DNA of 64,000 nt from Hyphomicrobiaceae bacterium (GTDB lineage Bacteria > Pseudomonadota > Alphaproteobacteria > Rhizobiales > Hyphomicrobiaceae), in contig JAGRKV010000041.1 in the NCBI GenBank assembly GCA_020442165.1, forward strand, positions 1 to 64,000, given 5' to 3'. Under the pieces are notes generated by a model. It did no database searches. It was not told where the DNA came from and was given only the letters and a program-made list of their open reading frames with translations. Shown one piece after another: positions 7,068-15,893 of this stretch (its first letter is position 1; each line of letters begins with the position of its first letter). Made by a program: the position numbers and the translations under genes.

Positions 7068-9089
7068 ATGTTCAAGAAGATCCTGATTGCGAACCGCGGT
7101 GAAATCGCCTGCCGTGTCATCAAGACGGCCCGCCGCATGGGTATCACGACGGTGGCAGTTTATTCGGATGCCGATCGTGATGCGCTCCATGTGGAGATGG
7201 CGGACGAGGCGGTTCATATCGGTCCACCGCCGGCGGCCGAATCCTACCTCTTGATGGACAAGATCATCGAGGCCTGCAAGGCAACCGGCGCCGAGGCCGT
7301 TCACCCGGGCTATGGCTTTCTGTCCGAGCGCGAAGCTTTCCCCGTTGCGCTTGCAAAGGCCGGCATCGTTTTCATCGGCCCCAATCCCAAAGCGATCTCC
7401 GCGATGGGCGACAAGATCGAAAGCAAGAAGGCGGCGGCAGCCGCCAAGGTATCGACGGTTCCTGGTCATCTGGGCGAGATCGCCAATGCCAAGGATGCCG
7501 TCAAGATCGCAGCCGAAATCGGCTACCCGGTGATGATTAAGGCCTCTGCTGGCGGCGGCGGCAAGGGCATGCGCATCGCCTATAATGCCAAAGAGTGCGA
7601 GGAGGGCTTCGGCCTTGCCCGCTCCGAGGCCAAGTCATCCTTCGGCGATGACCGGATCTTCATCGAGAAGTTCATCGAGAACCCGCGCCACATCGAGATC
7701 CAGGTGCTGGGCGACAAGCACGGCAATGTCATTTACCTGGGCGAGCGCGAGTGCTCGATCCAGCGGCGCAACCAGAAGGTCATCGAGGAAGCACCCTCAC
7801 CCCTGCTGGACGAGGCAACGCGCAAGGCGATGGGCGAACAGGCCGTGGCATTGGCCAAGGCCGTGCAGTACGACAGCGCGGGAACGGTGGAGTTCGTTGC
7901 TGGCCAGGACCGCAGCTTCTACTTCCTTGAAATGAACACCCGCCTGCAGGTGGAACACCCCGTCACCGAACTCATTACCGGCGTCGATCTCGTCGAGCAG
8001 ATGATCCGGGTGGCGGCCGGCGAAAAACTGCAGATGCGTCAGCAGGACGTGAAACTCAACGGCTGGGCGGTCGAGAGCCGCATCTATGCCGAGGACCCCT
8101 ATCGCAACTTCCTGCCGTCGATTGGCCGCCTTGTCCGCTATCGCCCCCCGCACGAGGGCTCGACCCCTGACGGTCTCACCGTGCGTAACGATACCGGCGT
8201 CTTCGAGGGCGGCGAGATCTCCATGTTCTACGACCCGATGATCGCCAAGCTGGTGACGCACGCACCCACCCGCGCAGAGGCCATCGATGTGCAGGCGACC
8301 GCACTCGATGCGTTCTACATTGATGGGATCCAGCACAACATCCCATTCCTCACCGCCCTGATGCAGCACCCGCGTTGGCGTTCGGGCGAGCTGTCGACCG
8401 GTTTTATCAGTGAGGAATTCCCAGACGGCTTCAAGCCGCGCGCACCAGCGGGCGAGGAGCTGAAGGTGTTGGCCGCGGTTGCCGCTGCGATCGATCACCA
8501 GAACAACGAGCGCCGCCGCGAGATCAGCCAGCAGATGGACGGCCGGCCCGTTAAGTTCTCAAATCGGCGTGTCGTCCAGCTGGGCAAGATCCGGCAGAAC
8601 GTCGTGGTCGAGGGCGGTCTCGACAGGCCGTTCAAGGTGTCGATGCTGACCGACGATGGCGCCGTCGCCGACACGCTTGAGCTGGCGTCGCGCTGGTGGC
8701 CGGGCGAAACGGTCTGGGCCGGAGTCGTGCGCGACAAGGACGTCTGCATTCAGGTCCGGCCGATCGCCAACGGCTACGACCTATCCTATCGCGGCATCCA
8801 TGTGCCGGCGCGGGTCTACACCATTCGCGAGGCGGAACTGGTGTCGCTGATGCCGGAAAAAGTCGCCGCCGACATGTCCAAGTACCTGCTCTGCCCGATG
8901 CCCGGACTGGTCAAGGCGCTCAGCGTAGCCGTCGGTGCGGAGGTGAAGGCAGGCGATACGCTGGCTGTGGTCGAAGCCATGAAGATGGAGAACGTGCTTC
9001 GTGCCGAGCGCGATGCAAAGGTCAAGAAGATCGAGGCCAAGGTTGGCGACAGCCTGGCGGTTGACGCCATCATCATGGAGTTCGAGTGA
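7068..9089 (+). CDS. pccA: Propionyl-CoA carboxylase alpha subunit (biotin carboxylase plus BCCP)
   Basis: This 673-residue protein is of normal length for alpha subunits with both domains. The N-terminal biotin carboxylase domain begins MFKKILIANRGEIACRVI and has the ATP-grasp Gly-rich loop IKASAGGGGKGMRI near residues 153-166 and the FLEMNTRLQVEHPVTE active-site segment. A PCC-type BT linker follows. The C-terminal biotinyl domain carries VEAMKMENV, with the biotinylated Lys near residue 639. It loads CO2 on biotin for transfer by PccB, making methylmalonyl-CoA. The pccB gene is upstream but not adjacent. AGGA just before the ATG may act as ribosome-binding site. Confidence 0.95.
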   Translation: MFKKILIANRGEIACRVIKTARRMGITTVAVYSDADRDALHVEMADEAVHIGPPPAAESYLLMDKIIEACKATGAEAVHPGYGFLSEREAFPVALAKAGIVFIGPNPKAISAMGDKIESKKAAAAAKVSTVPGHLGEIANAKDAVKIAAEIGYPVMIKASAGGGGKGMRIAYNAKECEEGFGLARSEAKSSFGDDRIFIEKFIENPRHIEIQVLGDKHGNVIYLGERECSIQRRNQKVIEEAPSPLLDEATRKAMGEQAVALAKAVQYDSAGTVEFVAGQDRSFYFLEMNTRLQVEHPVTELITGVDLVEQMIRVAAGEKLQMRQQDVKLNGWAVESRIYAEDPYRNFLPSIGRLVRYRPPHEGSTPDGLTVRNDTGVFEGGEISMFYDPMIAKLVTHAPTRAEAIDVQATALDAFYIDGIQHNIPFLTALMQHPRWRSGELSTGFISEEFPDGFKPRAPAGEELKVLAAVAAAIDHQNNERRREISQQMDGRPVKFSNRRVVQLGKIRQNVVVEGGLDRPFKVSMLTDDGAVADTLELASRWWPGETVWAGVVRDKDVCIQVRPIANGYDLSYRGIHVPARVYTIREAELVSLMPEKVAADMSKYLLCPMPGLVKALSVAVGAEVKAGDTLAVVEAMKMENVLRAERDAKVKKIEAKVGDSLAVDAIIMEFE

Positions 9090-9127
9090 GACTGGTCGCT
9101 CAGTGCGAGAGGCGATGAAGTGGTGAG

Positions 9128-9145
9128 GGCGGGGTGGTTCCCGCC
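9128..9145 (+). terminator. Weak hairpin after pccA
   Basis: GGCGGG (9128-9133) pairs with CCCGCC (9140-9145) around a 6-base loop, followed by TT. It lies between the convergent pccA and lysR genes and could end transcription from either side. Confidence 0.4.
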
Positions 9146-9192
9146 TTCGTAATGGCCGCTCAGGCGATCCGCGCATGTGGTCTTAACCTGCT

Positions 9193-10041
9193 TCAGGCGA
9201 ACTTCTCCGAATGCCGGCGTAGGCTCGACAGGATCGGCTCGAATGCGTCCTCGTCACGCGCCTCCGGATAGACCATGTAGACCGGATAAACGAACTTCCG
9301 CGAACGGGCCGCGCGCCGCAGGCGTCCGCGCGCGACGTGCCGTGAGACGAGCCGCTCGGGAAAGTAGCCCGAGGCCGCGTTGTCCATCAGGTAGTCGAGG
9401 CCCATCGAGCCGATGTCGAGGTTGAGGCCCGGGTTGGTCAGGCGCGGATAGGCTGCGGCATGATCGTGGCGGAAGTCACCGCCCCAGTCGATGAACACAT
9501 AGTCCGCAGCGCTGCGCCGGCCCGGTCCGCGTTGGCTCGTGACCATCACGAATTCCTCGTCGAACAGATGCTCGATTGTGAGTCCGGGCGGCTGCACGGG
9601 GCGGTACATAACCGCGATATCAAGCGTTCCCTCGATCAAACGCTGCGTCAAAACATGCGACATACCAGCACTGGCGGACACGGCGATGTCGCCGATGTTG
9701 CCTCTCAACCATGAGATCCATTTGAGCAGGAAGCCATCCCACAGGCTGATCGGCGCGCCTACGGCAAGGTGATCGCGATGCTGATCCGAGAGGCTTACTT
9801 CAAGCTGCGCATGCTGCCAGACGCGAACCAGAGCCAGTGCATGCTTTTGGAATTGTTGCCCGGCTCCGGTGAGATCGGCACCGCTTTTCGACCGTTCAAA
9901 CAAGGGTCTGCCGAGTTGCTCCTCAAGGCCTTTGATGCGCGCGGACACCGTTGATTGCGTGACGTTGAGCTTGCGCGCAGCCTCGATGAAGCTGCCGGTT
10001 TCAGCCACCATCAGGAATGTTTTGGCGAGCGTAATGTCCAT
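9193..10041 (-). CDS. LysR-family transcriptional regulator
   Basis: This 282-residue protein has the standard LTTR layout. The N-terminal helix-turn-helix spans roughly residues 1-60, with TFLMVAETGSFIEAARKLN and VTQSTVSARIKGLEEQLG followed by PLFERSKSGADLTGAG. A linker helix and an effector-binding domain follow. The gene faces away from the H1-like protein gene and toward pccA. A T-N11-A operator palindrome lies 49-67 bases upstream of its start, consistent with autoregulation. The target metabolite is unknown; control of the neighbouring propionyl-CoA genes is possible but pccA is convergent, so it is not an obvious divergent target. Confidence 0.9.
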   Translation of the reverse strand: MDITLAKTFLMVAETGSFIEAARKLNVTQSTVSARIKGLEEQLGRPLFERSKSGADLTGAGQQFQKHALALVRVWQHAQLEVSLSDQHRDHLAVGAPISLWDGFLLKWISWLRGNIGDIAVSASAGMSHVLTQRLIEGTLDIAVMYRPVQPPGLTIEHLFDEEFVMVTSQRGPGRRSAADYVFIDWGGDFRHDHAAAYPRLTNPGLNLDIGSMGLDYLMDNAASGYFPERLVSRHVARGRLRRAARSRKFVYPVYMVYPEARDEDAFEPILSSLRRHSEKFA

Positions 10042-10089
10042 CTTCGAAGCCGTTCGACATGTGCATCGTGCAAGTACACTTCAACACAT

Positions 10090-10108
10090 CTATCGAAACC
10101 TTCGATAG
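10090..10108. promoter_or_regulatory. LysR-type operator palindrome
   Basis: CTATCGAA and TTCGATAG form a perfect 8-bp inverted repeat around ACC. It contains T-N11-A (T at 10093, A at 10105), the signature of LTTR binding sites, and sits just upstream of the lysR start. Confidence 0.65.
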
Positions 10109-10164
10109 GACGCAGCAGAAAAATCCGTTTGCGACATCTCGCATTTGCCACCACAGTTATCATG

Positions 10165-10182
10165 ACTCGACGTGTGTCGAGT
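10165..10182. promoter_or_regulatory. Palindrome upstream of H1-like gene
   Basis: ACTCGAC and GTCGAGT flank the 4 bases GTGT, an 18-base perfect dyad 71 bases upstream of the H1-like start. It is a different sequence from the lysR palindrome. It could be an operator for another regulator or a short hairpin. Confidence 0.45.
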
Positions 10183-10252
10183 GCATCGCCCGTGGATGTC
10201 GATCGACAAATGTCGCGACTATGAGGGCACCACAGACAAGGGAACGAATGCA

Positions 10253-10456
10253 ATGAAAGCCAAGACTGCAAAGAAGGCGGCGAAGAAGAAGCCCGCCAAG
10301 AAGGCCGCCGCCAAGAAGACCGTAGCCAAGAAGAAGCCGGTCGCTCGCAAGGCCGCTGCCGCCAAGAAGAAGGGCGTCAAGAAGCCGGCGAAGAAGGCTG
10401 CAAAGAAGGTCGTGAAGAAGAAGGTCGCCAAGAAGAAGGCCGCCAAGAAGAAGTGA
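10253..10456 (+). CDS. Histone H1-like Lys/Ala-rich protein
   Basis: This 67-residue protein contains 33 Lys and 20 Ala, arranged as repeated KKAAKK, KKPAKK and AKKK motifs. It has no other domain and resembles the C-terminal tail of histone H1 and bacterial H1-like proteins (Hc1/AlgP type). Expected role is non-specific DNA binding and nucleoid compaction. GGAACGA before the ATG at 10253 supports this start; 27 further in-frame upstream codons have no H1 character. A small exported protein gene begins 33 bp downstream. Lys codons are almost all AAG, giving a strongly purine-biased repeat tract. Confidence 0.82.
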   Translation: MKAKTAKKAAKKKPAKKAAAKKTVAKKKPVARKAAAAKKKGVKKPAKKAAKKVVKKKVAKKKAAKKK

Positions 10457-10489
10457 ACTCGAACTGCAGCGTCCTGGAGTAGCCCCGCC

Positions 10490-10831
10490 GTGAACCTGAC
10501 CCGTCTGGTTGCGGCTGTGCTCTTGACCCACCTCCTGATGCCTTTGCCGGGTGAAGCGGCCACGATCACGAACCGCGATGCTCGGGATCACAAGGTCACC
10601 ATCGTGACCGGGAGGGAGGGTGAGGCCCGTGTCCTCAAGCCGCAAGAGGCTTGGACAGGTGTCTGCCCGAGCGGGTGTGTTCTCCGCCTCAATGACCAAG
10701 AGACTGACGAGTATGAGCTCGAGGGCTCGGACGTTGTCTCGGTCGAGGACGGGTTCCTCTACTATGACGCTGCCGAGGGAACATCACCTGTGGTTCCACA
10801 GGGCCAGGAGCCAGCAGCTCCCGGTAAATAG
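10490..10831 (+). CDS. Small exported protein of unknown function
   Basis: This 113-residue protein starts at GTG. It has a signal peptide (LVAAVLLTHLLMPLPGEAA, cleavage near residue 23) and a mature part starting TITNRDARDHKVTIV. It has a GVCPSGCVLRLN segment with two Cys that could form a disulphide, then an acidic beta-rich region and a Pro/Gln tail. No known domain was recognised. GGAG lies about 10 bases before the GTG. A strong terminator follows, so the H1-like gene and this gene probably form one short transcription unit. Confidence 0.65.
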   Translation: MNLTRLVAAVLLTHLLMPLPGEAATITNRDARDHKVTIVTGREGEARVLKPQEAWTGVCPSGCVLRLNDQETDEYELEGSDVVSVEDGFLYYDAAEGTSPVVPQGQEPAAPGK

Positions 10832-10869
10832 ATGGGGCAAGCACTGCCTGCCCTGGATTATCTCAAAGC

Positions 10870-10902
10870 AGCCCGGCTCCCCCTCTGGAGCCGGGCTGTT
10901 TT
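10870..10902 (+). terminator. Rho-independent terminator
   Basis: A perfect 11-bp stem AGCCCGGCTCC / GGAGCCGGGCT with loop CCCTCT is followed by GTTTT. It ends the unit containing the H1-like and exported protein genes. Confidence 0.9.
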
Positions 10903-11047
10903 CATTAAGGCGTCTCCGATGGAGGCCTTCAGCGCTGTTTGAAGTATGCCGCGGTGACACTGGACATAGCCCATGGCCGCGAAGACGGCTGGGAGCCAAT
11001 TCCATGCCACACCGGTAGAATCTCCCCTTGCGCGACAGCAGCACAGG

Positions 11048-11749
11048 TCAGCCCTGCCGCAACGGATCTCCCACCGGCGTAACCGCCCCCACCACCGCCT
11101 CGAAGGCTCCGCGCAGGGCCATGTCGAGTTCCGGCATGCTGATGATGCGGCCGAGATCCTCAAAGCTCGTCACGCCATGATCGGCGATGCCGCAGGGAAC
11201 GATACCGCTGAAATGGTTCAGCTCCGGATCCACGTTGATCGCAAGTCCATGGTAACTCACCCAGCGGGTCAGCCGGATGCCAATGGCGGCGATCTTGTCT
11301 TCCACGCCATCTCCCTTCTCCGGACGCGCAACCCACACGCCGACACGGCCATCGCGGATCTCGCCCTTGATGTTGAAGGCGGCAAGCGTGGCAATGACGA
11401 TCGCTTCGAGCGCTCTGACGAACGCTCGAACGTCGCCGAATCTCTTCCGGACATCGAGCATCACGTAGACCACACGCTGGCCGGGGCCATGGTAGGTGTA
11501 TTGCCCCCCGCGCCCGGCCACATGGACGGGAAAGCGGTCTGGCGCCAGCAGATCCTGCGACTTGGCGCTGGTGCCGGCGGTATAGAGCGGCGGATGCTCG
11601 ATCAGCCAGATTAGCTCGCGCGCCTCGCCATTGGCTATCGCGGCGGCGCGATCCTTCATGAACACGACCACTGTCTCGTAGGCGACGCGCTCTTCGGAGA
11701 TGCCCCATTCGATTGGTGCTGTGGCATCGACGGGATGCTGCATGGACAT
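11048..11749 (-). CDS. lipB: Lipoyl(octanoyl) transferase
   Basis: This 233-residue cytosolic enzyme transfers octanoyl from acyl carrier protein to lipoyl domains (E2 of 2-oxoacid dehydrogenases, GcvH). Motifs are [29 protein letters not shown] and [22 protein letters not shown], which carries the catalytic Lys, followed by IVPCGI, which holds the catalytic Cys. Two in-frame ATGs (11749 and 11743) are possible starts, and the open frame further upstream does not resemble LipB. It is monocistronic by context: the terminator at 10870 is on the other strand side and a long gene-free region lies upstream. Confidence 0.95.
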   Translation of the reverse strand: MSMQHPVDATAPIEWGISEERVAYETVVVFMKDRAAAIANGEARELIWLIEHPPLYTAGTSAKSQDLLAPDRFPVHVAGRGGQYTYHGPGQRVVYVMLDVRKRFGDVRAFVRALEAIVIATLAAFNIKGEIRDGRVGVWVARPEKGDGVEDKIAAIGIRLTRWVSYHGLAINVDPELNHFSGIVPCGIADHGVTSFEDLGRIISMPELDMALRGAFEAVVGAVTPVGDPLRQG

Positions 11750-12396
11750 GCCTGTCAGAATACTATGAGTGTTGCTATGCGAGCGTCTTCTATCAGCATT
11801 TGAGCGCTTGAGGACAACCCGACAATAAGTGATCGCTTCGGTGCCGTGGACAGAAGTTAACAACGCAACTGGCAACGCTTCGCCACACTCATCAATGTCC
11901 ACCTCCATGCGCCCGGATCAATGACCGGGAGAGTGGCAGCCGCCTCCATATCGACATTTCCGATTGATCGTTCCAGCCGTCGAAACTGCATCATGCGAAG
12001 GGGGGACGAGGGGCGAGCCAACGTGCTGAAACAATCTTCGCTCCTGGAAGGCAAGTCTCGCTGACGGGTGGCCCGGCAGCTCCATGCGCAGGCTGTAGTC
12101 CGGCGGCTGTGCAGCGCAGCAAGGGGAGGTGTCATCGGCCGCACCGTCGCGGTGCAGGGCATAGCCGGCGCACGCCGAAGGTCAAAAGGACATCGCAGTA
12201 TGAACAATGGTCAGAACGCCGCCGGCCGGTGTAGCCCCGCCACTTGAGCGGCCATCGAGTTCTCCCGCGATACCAGGGTTTTGGCGCTTGCGTTCAGCGC
12301 TTGCCTCTGGTACGTGAGCGGCCTTGCCTGGGCACTCGATATGTGCCCGGTTGGCGCGAAATGGCCGGTGATCCGGCCTTGAGTCGCCAGCACGAT
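11750..12396. other. Gene-free region upstream of lipB and tRNA-Leu
   Basis: About 650 bases with only short frames that have no recognisable protein features. It contains small GC-rich dyads, for example GCACCG/CGGTGC at 12141-12155. The region must hold the lipB promoter near its left end and the tRNA-Leu promoter near its right end. No RNase P, tmRNA or SRP RNA core motif was seen. Confidence 0.5.
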
Positions 12397-12481
12397 GCGG
12401 TCGTGGCGGAATTGGTAGACGCACTACCTTGAGGTGGTAGCGGGGCGACCCGTGGAGGTTCGAGTCCTCTCGACCGCACCA
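12397..12481 (+). tRNA. tRNA-Leu(GAG)
   Basis: The cloverleaf has acceptor GCGGTCG paired with CGACCGC and an encoded CCA at 12479-12481. The anticodon stem CTACC/GGTAG encloses loop TTGAGGT, giving anticodon GAG, which reads CUC and CUU. A variable arm of class II length and the T-loop segment GTTCGAGTC are present. The total length of 85 bases is normal for tRNA-Leu. Confidence 0.97.
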
Positions 12482-13076
12482 GATTTTTGCAGGCAGCGCG
12501 GCTTCGTCGTGCGCTGGACGGCATCCCGTAGATGGGCTTCAATCGCCGCCGGTGATGCTTGGGCGCAGCCCCCGGGTTCGAGCCGTGCAGGCCCGCTACG
12601 CTGAGCCATCCGCTCATTTTCGCAGCTGAAGTTGCATCCTTCGGGCATGTGCAGCCCCAATACAAGCAGCTCGCCATCGCCGTGGTGGCATGGATCCCCT
12701 TCTAAGCGACGCGGTTATGCTTTTGAGCTGCTCGCTGCGGCAGCGTCGCTCACACAGAATGCCGCTCCAATAGGAGATCACACCCTCAGCTCGACACGCG
12801 ACCGTGCCTAATCCGGGTTGCCTCTATCCGCTCACGCCATCAAGATGCGGCGAAAGCGCACTGAAGCATTTCGGTCCCAGTAGCTTTGCACTTGGCTTCT
12901 GTTGCGCGGTCCGTTGGCGAATATGATGGAAAATCTTTGATGTTCAGATACTTGACCGGCGCCTACGCGATCGAGCCTCCAGCGCGCATCAACCAAAATA
13001 ATCCCATCCATGTATTGAACCCAACCCGGCATCGTAGCGACCAACGGATGAATGCTGGGAGTCAGGTGCCAAACAC
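12482..13076. other. Gene-free region between tRNA-Leu and the ECF sigma gene
   Basis: About 595 bases without a convincing gene. Frames here are short, low in family character, and partly generated by the reverse strand of the tRNA. The right end must contain the sigma-factor promoter. No clear ECF-type GGAAC/CGTT promoter was identified. Confidence 0.5.
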
Positions 13077-13640
13077 ATGACGTCCTCAGCCGACGACGCG
13101 GATCTGTTGCAGCGCATTGCCAGGCAGGACCAATTGGCACTGCGAACGCTGATCGGCCGCCATCATGTGCGGCTCTACCGCTTCCTCCTGCGTCTGGTGC
13201 GCGACGAGGCCATGGCGGAAGAGTTGGCCAACGAAGTGTTCATGGAGGTTTGGCGCAATGCTGGACGATATGAGGGCCGCTCCCAGGTTGGCACCTGGCT
13301 CCTGTCGATTGCGCGCAACCGCGCGATCAGCCGCTTGCGCAAACGCCGTGAGCTGGGCTGGGACGAGGATGCTGCCGCCGAGATCGCCGATGAGGATGAC
13401 GATCCCGAGGTCACCACTCAGAAGCGCGACAAGGCCGCGGCACTCAGGCGTTGTCTGGAAGGCCTCACGGTTGAGCATCGCGAGATCATCGATCTCGTCT
13501 ACTACCAGGAACGGTCGGTATCCGAGGTTGCCGAGATCGTCGGCATTCCGGAGAACACGGTGAAGACGCGGCTCTACTACGCCCGCAAGAAACTATCGGA
13601 GCTGATGCTGGTGCAGGGCGTCGATCGAGGTTGGCCATGA
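13077..13640 (+). CDS. ECF-type RNA polymerase sigma factor
   Basis: This 187-residue protein has only sigma regions 2 and 4, as in ECF sigma factors. Region 2 runs from LIGRHHVRLYRFLLRLV through AEELANEVFMEVWRNA to GTWLLSIARNRAISRLRKR. An acidic linker (DEDAAAEIADEDDDPE) follows. Region 4 has CLEGLTVEHREIIDLVYY and the helix-turn-helix SVSEVAEIVGIPENTVKTRL. Its stop codon overlaps the next start as ATGA, which is the usual sigma/anti-sigma coupling. It would direct RNA polymerase to a small envelope or stress regulon; the signal is unknown. Confidence 0.93.
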   Translation: MTSSADDADLLQRIARQDQLALRTLIGRHHVRLYRFLLRLVRDEAMAEELANEVFMEVWRNAGRYEGRSQVGTWLLSIARNRAISRLRKRRELGWDEDAAAEIADEDDDPEVTTQKRDKAAALRRCLEGLTVEHREIIDLVYYQERSVSEVAEIVGIPENTVKTRLYYARKKLSELMLVQGVDRGWP

Positions 13641-14335
13641 ACGAGGAGATGATGCAGTTGAACGAGCGCGAGGAGATCGAGATGCTGGTTCCGTTTTATG
13701 TGACGGGACGAATCTCGACGTCGGACGCGCTGCGCGTCGAGACCTATCTCAAGCAGAACCCCGACTTTGCCGAGCACATCGAGTTGGCACGCGATGAACG
13801 CGCCGCGACCGCGGCGGTCAACGAAGCGCTGGGCTTTCCATCGGCACGCGCCACCGATCGCATTTTTGAGCAGATTGCCAGCGAGCCGCAGCCGCTGCTG
13901 AGTCGCACCCTCAAGGAGAGCCGCGGCCTGCTTGCCACCGTTCGCGATTTCTTTACCGCACCCTCACCGGTGGCCGTTCGCTATGCGGCGATGGCGGCAG
14001 CGGCCGTCGTGCTGCTGCAGGCAGCGATCGTCGGAACGCTCATGACGCGGTCAGGCGGCCCCGAGACTGGCGGCTTCGAAGTGGCTGGCGGACCCAAGGA
14101 ACAAGCAGCCAATGCGCCATCGGCACTCGTGGCCTTTCAGGACGGCGCTACCTTGGCCGACATGACGCGCGCGCTGAAGGACGTCGGCGCCACAATTGTC
14201 GAGGGTCCGGTTCAAGGCGGCTTCTACCGCATCCGCTTTGCACCCTCCAAGTCAGGTGCCGAGGATGCGCCCACAAGGATCGCAGCGCTGAAGGCACAGC
14301 AGAACATCGTTAAGACGGTGCTGCCCAGCCGCTAA
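13637..14335 (+). CDS. Membrane-bound anti-sigma factor
   Basis: This 232-residue protein has a cytosolic N-terminal helical anti-sigma domain (EREEIEMLVPFYVTGRIS...VETYLKQNPDFAEHIELARDE). One transmembrane helix follows near residues 114-140 (VRYAAMAAAAVVLLQAAIVGTLM), and then a periplasmic domain of about 90 residues. The zinc-binding H-x3-C-x2-C motif of ZAS anti-sigma factors is absent, so it is a non-zinc type. The ATG at 13637 overlaps the sigma stop codon and has GAGG at good distance. The periplasmic segment ALVAFQDGATLADMTRALKDVGATIVEGP resembles small ferredoxin-like sensor domains; ligand unknown. Confidence 0.85.
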   Translation: MNEEMMQLNEREEIEMLVPFYVTGRISTSDALRVETYLKQNPDFAEHIELARDERAATAAVNEALGFPSARATDRIFEQIASEPQPLLSRTLKESRGLLATVRDFFTAPSPVAVRYAAMAAAAVVLLQAAIVGTLMTRSGGPETGGFEVAGGPKEQAANAPSALVAFQDGATLADMTRALKDVGATIVEGPVQGGFYRIRFAPSKSGAEDAPTRIAALKAQQNIVKTVLPSR

Positions 14336-14351
14336 AGCCCGAAGCCTATCT

Positions 14352-15587
14352 TCAATCGAAATAGGTGCGATTGAGGCGATCCCGGCGAACCCGCGTCGAC
14401 CAGCTGTCGGAAGGTTGCGATGACGGGCGCAGACGCGCGTCATAACCTGGGGCATCGGGTTGCGGCTTGACCTCGGCATGTTTGCGGTCCGGCGAAGTAA
14501 CCGGCTTCGCCTTTGCCTTTGCGGTATCAGCGCTTGGCTTGTCGCTCTTCTTTGCTGGCAATGTCACAAGCGAACGGTCACGCGGCTGCGGTGCGAGCGT
14601 CTGCACCGCAACGCCGCCACCCGAAGCAGGCTCGTCAGAGACAGCAGCAGCAGCCATGCGCTGCGGGCCGATGAACCCGAAGAACGGCATCATCGCAGCC
14701 TTGGCAACAGCCTGGCCCTGCGGCGGGTCCTTCTTCGCAAGAATAGGCTGTAGGTCCTTCTCAAGCTCCGGTAACGGCGTCAGAGCCTTCTTGGCCCGCA
14801 TGTGAACGACCTTGTAGCCGCGCTGCTTGAGCTCAGCCAGAAGCTTAGGCAACGCCTTGGCTGTGGCGGGCTTGATGTCGTGGAAGAGCAGGATGCCGCG
14901 CTTGCGATGTTCAAGCGTGGCGAGCGTCGTCGAGATGACCTTGGCGGGATTGTTGGTGAAACTGTCGTTCGAAACCACATCGACGGAGAATGAGGCAATG
15001 CCCCGCTTCTGCAGCGCGTCGAGCATCGCGGCATTGTCACTGAGTCCGGGGAACCGGAAAAAGGGCGCGGCATTGCCGCCGCTTGCCAGCGAGATCGCGG
15101 CAAAACCACGTTCGATCTCGTCCATCGCCTTGTCGAGCTTCAGCCGCTTGAGGTTGAGCGGATGCGACCACGTATGGCCGCCAAGCGTGTGTCCGTTGGC
15201 GACGATCTTGCGCAGCGTTGCCGGATAGGCAATGGCCATCTTGCCGACGGCGAAGAACGTCGCCTTGGTGCAGAAATCATCGAGCGTATCGAGAATGGAA
15301 CTGGTGATCCACGGCATCGGCCCGTCGTCGAACGTCAGCACCACCTCTTTTTCGTGAAGGAAGCTTTCTTCTTTCAATTGTTTCGTGATGTCGCCGAACA
15401 AGGGACCGCTCGTCGTATCGATCTCGACAACGCGGGAAACGGGAAGGCCACCGCTGGTCGACGCACAGGCAGTTACGGACCTGGCCACCTTATCGCCGGC
15501 AGCCGCAGCAGGCAGGTTCGCGGCGCTATCGAGAAAAGCGACCGCAAGAATGATGACCGGCAACGCTCGCAGCCACATGGCGCGCAT
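14352..15587 (-). CDS. Polysaccharide deacetylase family protein, tandem copy A
   Basis: This 411-residue protein has a signal peptide (LPVIILAVAFLDSAANLPAAAAG) and a NodB-homology domain at about residues 75-260. Motif 1 is EVVLTFDDGP, with the Asp pair; motif 2 is GHTLGGHTWSHP, giving the H-x3-H metal ligands; further motifs are FFRFPGLSD and GILLFHDI. The C-terminal 140 residues are low-complexity, rich in Lys, Pro, Ala and Ser. The predicted role is metal-dependent N- or O-deacetylation of an extracellular polysaccharide or peptidoglycan in the periplasm. The start is either the ATG at 15587 or the one at 15578; GAGGAT lies just upstream of both. It follows a homologous gene in the same direction. 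Confidence 0.88.
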   Translation of the reverse strand: MRAMWLRALPVIILAVAFLDSAANLPAAAAGDKVARSVTACASTSGGLPVSRVVEIDTTSGPLFGDITKQLKEESFLHEKEVVLTFDDGPMPWITSSILDTLDDFCTKATFFAVGKMAIAYPATLRKIVANGHTLGGHTWSHPLNLKRLKLDKAMDEIERGFAAISLASGGNAAPFFRFPGLSDNAAMLDALQKRGIASFSVDVVSNDSFTNNPAKVISTTLATLEHRKRGILLFHDIKPATAKALPKLLAELKQRGYKVVHMRAKKALTPLPELEKDLQPILAKKDPPQGQAVAKAAMMPFFGFIGPQRMAAAAVSDEPASGGGVAVQTLAPQPRDRSLVTLPAKKSDKPSADTAKAKAKPVTSPDRKHAEVKPQPDAPGYDARLRPSSQPSDSWSTRVRRDRLNRTYFD

Positions 15588-15893
15588 ATCCTCAACAGCT
15601 CAATTGGGCCCGGAGCCACGGACCAAAAATCGGGTAATTTGCGCTCCTGGGCAAGACACACGGCTGAGTTTGCCACATCAGGCAAGCCGCCAATGTCCCA
15701 TCCGCGCTTTGTGAGCAACACCTGAACGCCCGCAGATTGATCGAAAAAGCGCCGGTCTATCGTAATCAAATCAATGAGTTGCAACAAACTAGGACCAACT
15801 CGGAAGGCCACGCTCCAGAACAACTCCAGCGCGACTCCGGTCAGTCCTCACAACCAAGTGCGATGGCAGACACAGGCCCCTGCCTGATTGGCG
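15588..15893. other. Spacer between tandem deacetylase genes
   Basis: This stretch of 306 bases between two same-strand genes contains no supported gene. It is large enough for an independent promoter for copy A. No clear hairpin terminator was found after copy B. Confidence 0.5.

Noticed and set aside
12294..12677. Minus-strand frames over tRNA-Leu with SRGLEPPR-like peptide
   Set aside because: This peptide comes from reading the reverse strand of a tRNA and is a well-known annotation artefact.
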